Shown piece by piece: positions 58,470 to 64,000 of a stretch of 64,000 nt of DNA; the first letter of the stretch is position 1, and each line of letters starts with the position of its first letter. This stretch comes from Halobaculum gomorrense (GTDB taxonomy: Archaea > Halobacteriota > Halobacteria > Halobacteriales > Haloferacaceae): positions 124,001-188,000 of the forward strand of contig NZ_FQWV01000007.1 in NCBI RefSeq assembly GCF_900129775.1, given 5' to 3'. The notes under the pieces are model-generated. The model was given only the letters and a program-made list of their open reading frames with translations, had not been told where the DNA came from and did no database searches. The translations under genes were made by a program, and so were the position numbers.

Positions 58470-58970
58470 TCAGCGGTCGAGGTACTCCTGCTGGACCGCC
58501 ACGACCGCCGAGGAGTCGTCGCACTCGCTGTAGCGGCGGAGCGGTTCCTCGTTGAGTTCGAGGAACGTCTCGCCCCACGTGAACTTCGCGAGCACCGCTT
58601 CGGCCTGTTCGGGTTCGCCGAGGATGTGGAGGGCGGCGGCGAACGCCTCGACCGTGGTGAGCTGCATCGGGCGACCGAAGTTTACGGGATTGGCGGCGAC
58701 GAGGTACGGGAGCGCGCGGTGTTCGCCCGGAAGCGAGAACATCGCCTCGCCGGCCGACTCCCACGAGCAGTCGAGCGCGACGAGCGTCTCCCCGTCGGCG
58801 GCGTCGCGGTCGGCCGGCGACAGCGCCCGCTCGGCGTGGGGGTTGAGCACGACGCCGTACGGCGTCGCCGCGTCCGAGCGGTGCAGCTCGGCCAGGTCGA
58901 AGCGCGCCAGCTTGCGCGCCGTGCACTTGTCGGGGTCGTCGTCGCCCTCGTACCGAACGTGCAGGTCCAC
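58470..58970 (-). CDS. tsr3: Tsr3-like rRNA aminocarboxypropyltransferase
   Basis: 166 aa DUF367/Tsr3 family. Transfers the aminocarboxypropyl group of S-adenosylmethionine to a uridine in the small-subunit rRNA. Recognised by [42 protein letters not shown] and [20 protein letters not shown], near [16 protein letters not shown] start at 58970 ([16 protein letters not shown]). An AT-rich AAATATT about 25 bp upstream suggests a leaderless transcript. Ribosome biogenesis, like nmd3 and rps6e in this window. Confidence 0.92.
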   Translation of the reverse strand: MDLHVRYEGDDDPDKCTARKLARFDLAELHRSDAATPYGVVLNPHAERALSPADRDAADGETLVALDCSWESAGEAMFSLPGEHRALPYLVAANPVNFGRPMQLTTVEAFAAALHILGEPEQAEAVLAKFTWGETFLELNEEPLRRYSECDDSSAVVAVQQEYLDR

Positions 58971-59017
58971 GGATAGCGTTGTACGGAAGCAGCAAAATAT
59001 TGCGCGATTGGGTGCCC

Positions 59018-59977
59018 TCAGTTCAGATCGTACGTTCCGGAATCGTACAGCGTCTTGGTCGACGCGAACGTCCTGGTCTCGCGTGCCCCGCTGACGGTTC
59101 GGATTCGGTCCGTCTGTCTGTCGAGATGGTCGATCGAATCGAACACGATCTCCACTCCCAAATCGGACCACTCGTGTCCGGTCCCCGAGACGACGTACGA
59201 CGCCGACAGTGGCGGCTCCTCTCGAAGTGCCTCGACCGTCTCATCGTAGCCGCCGCGAACGGTCTTGAGCGTCAGGTACGCCCTGTGCAACCCACCGGCC
59301 TCCAGATCTGTGTTGATTGAGTACCCGAGTATCACGTTTTCTTCGAGACGTTGCACGGCGTCGACTACCGTCCCCGCAGACAGATCGAGAGATTGGGCAA
59401 TCTGTTCCGGTTTGTCGCGAAGCGCTCCGTCCCGCTGTAATTCGATCAACACGTCCCGGTCGACCGGCGAGAGGTCGACCGGATCAACCCCATATATCTG
59501 GTCGCCGGGAACGTTCTGCCCGTGCCATCTGATCCGCTCGGTCACCCGGTAGCTCGATGAATCCCGGATCGTCGGAAAGTCTCGACTGTCGATCAGGTTG
59601 TTGGCAAAGTTGTTGAACCGCTCGCCGTTCTCGCTCACTTTGCGCAACACGAGGTCGTGCTCCCCCAGTACGACCGAGGCTAATTGTGACCCGTTCCACA
59701 TATCGAACGGACCGACGCCATCCTCAAGCACCTCGTCGTAGTTCTCGGCCGTTTTGATGAAGTGGTACGATGGAACCGAGAACCCGAGTGCACCGGGTTT
59801 GATCACCGGAGTTTCGCCCTGGATCACCTGACGGTCCTCCAATTGCCGTCGAATCTCCGTCGCCTCCGATCCGTCGATCCTGCATTCGGAAGCGATCTGT
59901 TCCATCGTTTGATCCGCGTCTCGATACAATTCGTTCAGTACCTTCCATGCCGTCTGCTCCATCTTTTTGTCTCTCAT
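59018..59977 (-). CDS. Lrp/AsnC-like regulator with two HTH modules
   Basis: 319 aa from ATG 59977. It has two winged-HTH segments: [20 protein letters not shown] with [16 protein letters not shown] (1-55) and [20 protein letters not shown] with [20 protein letters not shown] (about 170-225), the second followed by [12 protein letters not shown] as in Lrp/AsnC proteins. Between them is a helical domain of about 110 residues. The C-terminal part ([20 protein letters not shown]) resembles an RAM/AsnC_trans ligand domain. Effector and targets unknown. Less GC-rich than neighbours. Confidence 0.8.
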   Translation of the reverse strand: MRDKKMEQTAWKVLNELYRDADQTMEQIASECRIDGSEATEIRRQLEDRQVIQGETPVIKPGALGFSVPSYHFIKTAENYDEVLEDGVGPFDMWNGSQLASVVLGEHDLVLRKVSENGERFNNFANNLIDSRDFPTIRDSSSYRVTERIRWHGQNVPGDQIYGVDPVDLSPVDRDVLIELQRDGALRDKPEQIAQSLDLSAGTVVDAVQRLEENVILGYSINTDLEAGGLHRAYLTLKTVRGGYDETVEALREEPPLSASYVVSGTGHEWSDLGVEIVFDSIDHLDRQTDRIRTVSGARETRTFASTKTLYDSGTYDLN

Positions 59978-60043
59978 ACCACGTATAATTCCAATCAAAA
60001 AAAAAAAAATTACCCCTAGTGAACATATCCACCGGTGAACCGA

Positions 60044-60517
60044 ATGGACGACGAACGACCTGCAACCCGGATACTCGATACGCCCTCCGCGGACGAGACG
60101 ACGCTCGCGTACGCCGACCGACTGGCGAGTCTCGAACGGGAACTGGCGGCGCTCGAACGACGGCTCTCCGAGATCCCGATCGGGCACACGGGAGTCGGGG
60201 GCTTGATCGAGCTCCGGAATGAGGATTCGGCCTACCGTGACCTCGCCGCGGCCGTTTCCGCCGTTCGAGCCGCACGACGGGAGCGGTCCCTCGGGATGAT
60301 CGAATCGATCGCAGACCCCATCGCTCCGGAGTCGCGTGAGTTTCGAGAGCGGGTCACCGATGGAACGTTCGACGAACAGATCGACCGTCTCACACGGTTG
60401 CTCGATCGCTCCAGCAGACAACTCGCCGCGCGCCGACAGGCCGCTGCAGCGAGGCTCGGTCTGACGATCTCGCTTGTCGCTCTCGTTGTCTCGACGGTGT
60501 CCATCCTGTTCGGGTAG
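60044..60517 (+). CDS. Coiled-coil protein with C-terminal membrane anchor
   Basis: 157 aa from ATG 60044 (a GTG at 60035 would add three residues). Helical throughout (ADRLASLERELAALERRLSE, RDLAAAVSAVRAARRERSLG, QIDRLTRLLDRSSRQLAARR) with a single C-terminal span LGLTISLVALVVSTVSILFG, so a tail-anchored protein with its bulk in the cytoplasm. Divergent from the Lrp-like gene with a 66-bp spacer that includes a run of 13 A (59997-60009). Function unknown; possibly controlled by its neighbour. Confidence 0.72.
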   Translation: MDDERPATRILDTPSADETTLAYADRLASLERELAALERRLSEIPIGHTGVGGLIELRNEDSAYRDLAAAVSAVRAARRERSLGMIESIADPIAPESREFRERVTDGTFDEQIDRLTRLLDRSSRQLAARRQAAAARLGLTISLVALVVSTVSILFG

Positions 60518-60566
60518 TGGTGTCGCAGACGATCGATTCAAATCTATCGGAGTCCCCTCTCGATCC

Positions 60567-60947
60567 GTGTCACACGAGGCGACCGCGCGGGCGTACTACC
60601 GCGCCATCGACGACGCTGCATACGACGATCTCGCGGCGTTGCTCGCGCCCGAGTTTGTTCACGAGCGACCGGACCGAACGCTCTCGGGGCGCGAGTCGTT
60701 CCTGCGGTTCATGCGCGAGGAGCGCCCGCGAACGGACACCGAACACCGGATCGACGTCGTGTACGTTGAGTCCGCCGGGGACGACGGTGGCGGGTTCGAC
60801 GCCGACGCGGCCGCCGGCGAGATCGCGGTTCGCGGGCGACTCTTCGGCGACGAGGACGGGGTACTGTTCGGCTTCGTCGACGCGTTCGAGTTCGCGTCGG
60901 CGGACCCGGACGCGGCCGTCGCGCACCTCACGACGTACACCGACTGA
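60567..60947 (+). CDS. SnoaL/NTF2-like protein
   Basis: 126 aa from GTG 60567 (VSHEATARAYYRAIDDAAYD). The fold is a cone-shaped SnoaL-like domain: N-terminal helix, LLAPEFVHERPDRTLSGRES (PxFVHxRPDRxxxGR), RFMREERPRTDTEHRIDVVY and a C-terminal strand FGFVDAFEFASADPDAAVAH. Such domains act as small ligand pockets or aldol cyclases; no specific substrate. Short spacer from the preceding gene. Confidence 0.82.
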   Translation: MSHEATARAYYRAIDDAAYDDLAALLAPEFVHERPDRTLSGRESFLRFMREERPRTDTEHRIDVVYVESAGDDGGGFDADAAAGEIAVRGRLFGDEDGVLFGFVDAFEFASADPDAAVAHLTTYTD

Positions 60948-60992
60948 GAAGTGGCGTCGCGGACGGCTCGGTACTCGACTCCTTCTCACCGG

Positions 60993-62372
60993 CTACTCCT
61001 TCTTGCCGGCACCGACGGCGCTCTCGCCGACCTTCTCGCTGCCTTCGATGACCTCGCGACCGCCCATGTACGGCCGGAGTGGTTCGGGCACGTCGACGGT
61101 GCCGTCGTCGTTCTGGTAGTACTCCAGGATCGCGACGACGACGCGCGGGACGGCGACGCCCGACCCGTTGAGCGTGTGGAGGTACTCTGCCGACTCGTGG
61201 CGCTCGGGGCGGAAGCGCAGGCCGGCGCGGCGGGCCTGGAAGTCGCGGAAGTTCGACACCGACGAGACCTCCAGCCACCGACCGCCCTGCTCGGGGCCGT
61301 CCTCCATGTCGTCGCCGGGCGCCCACACCTCGATGTCGTACTTTTTCGCCTGCGTGAAGCCCAGGTCGCCGGTGCACATCTCCAGGATGCGGTACGGCAG
61401 CCCCAGGCGCTCGAGCACCTCTTCGGCCTCCGCGACGAGGCGCTCGAAGCGCTCGTCGCTGTGCTCCGGGCGCACGAAGTTCACCAGCTCCACCTTGTTG
61501 AACTGGTGGACCCGGACGATTCCACGCGTCTCGGTGCCGTGTTCGCCCGCCTCGCGCCGGAAGTTCGGCGAGTACGCCTGGTGTTTGACCGGGAGGTCGT
61601 CGTCGAGCAGGATCTCGTCGCGGTACATGTTCGTCACCGGGACCTCCGCGGTCGGCAGCAGCCAGAGGTCGTCGTCGTGGATCTCGTCGGCGTTCTCGTC
61701 GCCGACGCGGTAGGCGTCCTCGACGAACTTCGGGAACTGGCCGGTTCCCTCCATCGATTTCGAGTTCACGGGGATCGGCGGGAACACGTCGGTGTACCCC
61801 TGCTCGCGGTGGACCTCGAGGAAGAACTGGATGAGCGCATGCTCTAACATTGCGCCCTCGCCCTTCGCGAAGTAGAAGCCGCCGCCCGACACCTTCGCGC
61901 CGCGGTCGAAGTCAAGAATATCCAAGTCCTCGCCCAGATCGTAGTGCGGGATCACCTCCTCGGGGAGGTTCCGGAGGCCGTCGAACCCCTCGCGGCGGCG
62001 CTCGACGTTCTCCGACTCGTCGGCGCCGACGGGCACGTCGTCGTCGGGGATCTGCGGGAGGTGGAGCATCGCCTCGTGCAGTTCCTCCTCCAAGTCGTCG
62101 GCGCGATCCTCGATCTCCTGCAGTTCGGTTTTCAGGTCTTGGCTCTTGTCGATGGCCTCCTGCGCCTCCTCGTCTTTGCCCTCCTGTTTGAGCCGGCCAA
62201 TTTCCGACGAGACTTCGTTGCGCTCGTGGCGGAGCGTGTCGCCCCGGCCTTTCAGGTCGCGCCACTCCTCGTCAAGTTCGAGGATCCGGTCGAGGTCCAC
62301 GTCTACCCCTTTGTTCTCGATCCCCTCGCGAACCTCCTCGGGGTGCTCGCGGAGGTACTGCCTCGAAATCAT
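60993..62372 (-). CDS. serS: Seryl-tRNA synthetase
   Basis: 459 aa class II synthetase. The N-terminal coiled-coil arm is ERNEVSSEIGRLKQEGKDEE (about 40-105), binding the tRNA variable arm. Catalytic motifs: 1, EHALIQFFLEVHREQGYTDV near 184; 2, FRREAGEHGTETRGIVRVHQ near 275 (bacterial-type); 3, LNGSGVAVPRVVVAILEYYQ near 405. The SVSNFRDFQARRAGLRFR stretch marks the serine pocket. ATG at 62372 (ISRQYLREHPEEVREG). Essential. Confidence 0.97.
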   Translation of the reverse strand: MISRQYLREHPEEVREGIENKGVDVDLDRILELDEEWRDLKGRGDTLRHERNEVSSEIGRLKQEGKDEEAQEAIDKSQDLKTELQEIEDRADDLEEELHEAMLHLPQIPDDDVPVGADESENVERRREGFDGLRNLPEEVIPHYDLGEDLDILDFDRGAKVSGGGFYFAKGEGAMLEHALIQFFLEVHREQGYTDVFPPIPVNSKSMEGTGQFPKFVEDAYRVGDENADEIHDDDLWLLPTAEVPVTNMYRDEILLDDDLPVKHQAYSPNFRREAGEHGTETRGIVRVHQFNKVELVNFVRPEHSDERFERLVAEAEEVLERLGLPYRILEMCTGDLGFTQAKKYDIEVWAPGDDMEDGPEQGGRWLEVSSVSNFRDFQARRAGLRFRPERHESAEYLHTLNGSGVAVPRVVVAILEYYQNDDGTVDVPEPLRPYMGGREVIEGSEKVGESAVGAGKKE

Positions 62373-62500
62373 TTGGTGGGGATTCCGGCGGTCCCGCCTA
62401 AACCGTGTCGGGTCTGTGTGAGTGATCAGCAGGTAGGGCTGGGGTTGAGTGCGATGGTCGGTTCGAGGGAATAAGTGTCCGAGACAGCGACCGCGCGGGT

Positions 62501-62693
62501 GCAGTTCCCGAAAGCCCCCGGGCGTCTGCGGTCGCGCGGAACGCACTGTCGTTCGAGAGAGCTCTGCTCTCTCGTGATGACGAAATGCCGGCTTGCCGGC
62601 CTTTCGAACCACGCTTCTCGGCTCGCTTCGCTCGCCTGCGGTGCTTGCGGTCCCGTGCTTCCCGCAGACGCCCGGCCTCTTTTAGTCCCACCC
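62501..62693 (+). repeat. A-box / hairpin / B-box element, copy 1
   Basis: Structure in order: A box GCAGTTCCCGAAAGCCCCCG (62501-62520); left stem CCGGGCGTCTGCGG (62518-62531); loop of 130 nt; right stem CCGCAGACGCCCGG (62662-62675), a perfect 14-bp match; B box CGGCCTCTTTTAGTCCCACC (from 62673). The gene-free spacer of about 720 bp between serS and the thiolase contains this and a second copy in the opposite orientation. It may be a folded RNA or a MITE-like remnant. Confidence 0.8.
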
Positions 62694-62897
62694 GTGGTTC
62701 GGACGGGCCGAGCGTCGACCCCGGTTGATCGGTGTGCACGCACCGCCGTCGGCGCGCGTCGGCGGGCCTCCGGTCACGCGAGCGGAGCGAGTGTGACCTC
62801 ACGGGACCGAAGGTCCCGGGTAGTGCCCGCCGACCGCGCGAGGGGCGAGCGAAGGAGCGGAGCGACTGAGTGAGGCGGCTGGGGGGGACGAGGCTGT

Positions 62898-63016
62898 GGT
62901 TGGGACTCAAATGGGCCGCTTCGCTCGGGGACGGCGCGGAGCGGTGAGCACCGGAGCGACCGCAGGGAGCGACGAGCGCGCCGCCCCCGAGCGAAGCGGG
63001 GGCTTTCGAGAACTGC
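62898..63016 (-). repeat. A-box / hairpin / B-box element, copy 2 (inverted)
   Basis: Read on the minus strand: A box GCAGTTCTCGAAAGCCCCCG (63016-62997; 19 of 20 identical to copy 1), stem CCGCTTCGCTCGGGG (from 62999) pairing perfectly over 15 bp with CCCCGAGCGAAGCGG (to 62916), and B box CGGCCCATTTGAGTCCCAAC (from 62918; 17 of 21 match to copy 1). The stem sequence differs entirely from copy 1, while A and B boxes are conserved. The loop is shorter (54 nt). This pattern indicates that the fold and the boxes are kept, not the stem. Confidence 0.8.
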
Positions 63017-63066
63017 GTGCCCTCAGCGACAGACACGACTTCGGCAGCTACTCGCTCGCCGTCTCG

Positions 63067-63074
63067 AAAAAAAA
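63067..63074 (-). terminator. T-rich terminator of the thiolase gene
   Basis: A run of eight A on the plus strand (eight T on the coding strand), 20 bp past the thiolase stop at 63094. U-rich stretches are typical archaeal termination signals. No strong hairpin is required. Confidence 0.55.
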
Positions 63075-63093
63075 TCGCAGACTGAACCGCTAC

Positions 63094-64000
63094 TTATCGA
63101 CTGAATTCGATCGCCGCGCCCTGCCCGAACCCGACACACAGCGAGGCCAGCCCGCGATCCACGTCGCGCTTGATCATTTCGTGGATGAGCGTCACGGGGA
63201 GGCGCGCGCCGGAGGCCCCGAGCGGGTGCCCCAGCGCGATGGCGCCGCCGTTGACGTTGTAGCTGTCCTCGTCGATCCCCAGTTCGCGCCGGGCGTACTC
63301 GCACTGGGAGGCGAACGCCTCGTTCACCTCGACCAGCCCGTAGTCGTCGATATCGGTACCGGCGCGCTCCAGCAGGCCGCGGGTGGCCGGGACCGGGCCG
63401 ATGCCCATGACGGTCGGGTCGACCCCGGCGACGTTGTTCGTGCCGACCTCCGCGAGCACGTCGAGCCCGTGTTCGTCGGCGAACGCCTCCGAGCACACGA
63501 GCGTGGCGGCCGCGCCGTCGGTGATCTGCGAGGAGTTGCCCGCGGTGACGCTGCCGTCGCCGGTGAACGCCGGCGGCAACTCCGCGAGCGTCTCCGGGTC
63601 CGTATCGGGGCGGATCCCCTCGTCCTCGGTGACGACGCCGTCGTCGGTCTCGATCGGGACGATCTCGTCGTCGAAGCGGCCCGACTCCGTCGCCTCGGCG
63701 GCGCGGTGGTGCGAGCGCGCGGCGAACTCGTCTTGCGCTTCGCGGGACACCTCGTACTCCTCGGCGACCTTCTCCGCGGTCATCCCCATCTGGAGCTGGA
63801 AGACGTTGTACGTCTCCGACAGTTCGGGGTGGAGGTGCTGGTAGGAGTCGCCGTCCATCGGCACGCGGCTCATGCTCTCGACGCCGCCGGCGATGATGCA
63901 CTCGCGGTTGCCGGCGGCGACGGCGTCGGACGCCGAGATGATCGCCTGCATCGACGAGGCGCACCAGCGGTTGATACTCGTCGCGGGCGTCCCCTCGCCC
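63094..64000 (-). CDS. Acetyl-CoA acetyltransferase (thiolase family), 5' part outside window
   Basis: 302 codons in frame up to the window edge. Catalytic nucleophile Cys in [13 protein letters not shown] at codon 63961-63963, the second-step His in [13 protein letters not shown] and the third Cys in [12 protein letters not shown] near the C-terminus, all as in degradative or biosynthetic thiolases. Condenses or cleaves acyl-CoA units; the family usually is about 390 aa, so about 90 N-terminal residues are missing. May act with the acyl-CoA synthetase at 30.8 kb, but linkage is only functional. Terminator-like T run follows. Confidence 0.93.
   Translation of the reverse strand, partial: GEGTPATSINRWCASSMQAIISASDAVAAGNRECIIAGGVESMSRVPMDGDSYQHLHPELSETYNVFQLQMGMTAEKVAEEYEVSREAQDEFAARSHHRAAEATESGRFDDEIVPIETDDGVVTEDEGIRPDTDPETLAELPPAFTGDGSVTAGNSSQITDGAAATLVCSEAFADEHGLDVLAEVGTNNVAGVDPTVMGIGPVPATRGLLERAGTDIDDYGLVEVNEAFASQCEYARRELGIDEDSYNVNGGAIALGHPLGASGARLPVTLIHEMIKRDVDRGLASLCVGFGQGAAIEFSR

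Overview
The window is chromosomal DNA from a halophilic archaeon (class Halobacteria). The evidence is very high GC, strongly acidic proteins, a TATA-driven and often leaderless gene layout, archaeal markers (PCNA, S6e, NMD3, RNase P RNA, archaeal-type SerS, Tsr3) and many small families known mainly from haloarchaea (HalOD1, DUF5518, DUF5784, DUF5786, DUF5789, Hvo_1808). The genus cannot be fixed from sequence alone; a Haloferacales-like organism is plausible. Most of the region is core chromosome. A visibly AT-richer patch at about 16.3-18.3 kb, and a milder one at about 59-60.5 kb, look different from the rest.

Layout. 1-6.6 kb: an aerobic carbon monoxide dehydrogenase operon on the minus strand (coxG-coxM-coxS-coxL, each overlapping the next by 4 bp; coxL runs off the window). 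It is divergent from a molybdenum cofactor pair, moeA plus a MocA-like cytidylyltransferase. CoxL carries the form I active-site loop AYRCSFR, so this is a genuine CO dehydrogenase rather than a generic xanthine-dehydrogenase relative. 6.6-9.8 kb: a 53-aa AbrB-type regulator, a small winged-helix protein, a Dam-type DNA methylase, the sliding clamp gene pcn and a HAD hydrolase. 9.8-16.1 kb: membrane protein, MFS transporter, a hybrid REC-PAS-histidine kinase, UspA and a DHH phosphoesterase. 16.3-18.3 kb: the AT-rich patch, with a kinase-less REC-PAS-PAS protein and a HalOD1 output-domain gene broken by an in-frame stop.

18.4-36.3 kb: housekeeping genes, including ribosomal protein S6e, a LytM/M23-like protein, lipoate ligase, dihydroorotase, nicotinamidase and nicotinate phosphoribosyltransferase (NAD salvage), AMMECR1, RNase P RNA (rnpB), an MBL hydrolase, acyl-CoA ligase, a CPA antiporter fused to TrkA domains, and dihydrolipoamide dehydrogenase. 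36.3-50 kb: ABC exporter, cytochrome P450, 2H phosphoesterase, a membrane-anchored winged-helix regulator, a repeat-rich secreted protein, SPFH protein, NMD3, a lipoprotein, an XPD/Rad3-like iron-sulfur helicase and a YkgJ-type cysteine-cluster protein. 50-64 kb: SDR-like protein, several small haloarchaeal families, PHP phosphoesterase, DedA, hemB, Tsr3, a tandem-HTH Lrp-like regulator, serS and the 3' part of a thiolase.

No CRISPR array, complete insertion sequence, prophage or tRNA was recognised. The most interesting non-coding signal is between serS and the thiolase: two copies, in opposite orientation, of an element made of a conserved A box, a perfect hairpin and a conserved B box. A second theme is short GAGCGNAGCGA-type palindromes, which occur between genes and also inside the ATPase domain of the ABC transporter. 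The best functional system is the CO-oxidation and cofactor locus. It belongs to a known enzyme class, but its CoxS has an unusual cysteine-containing C-terminal tail.
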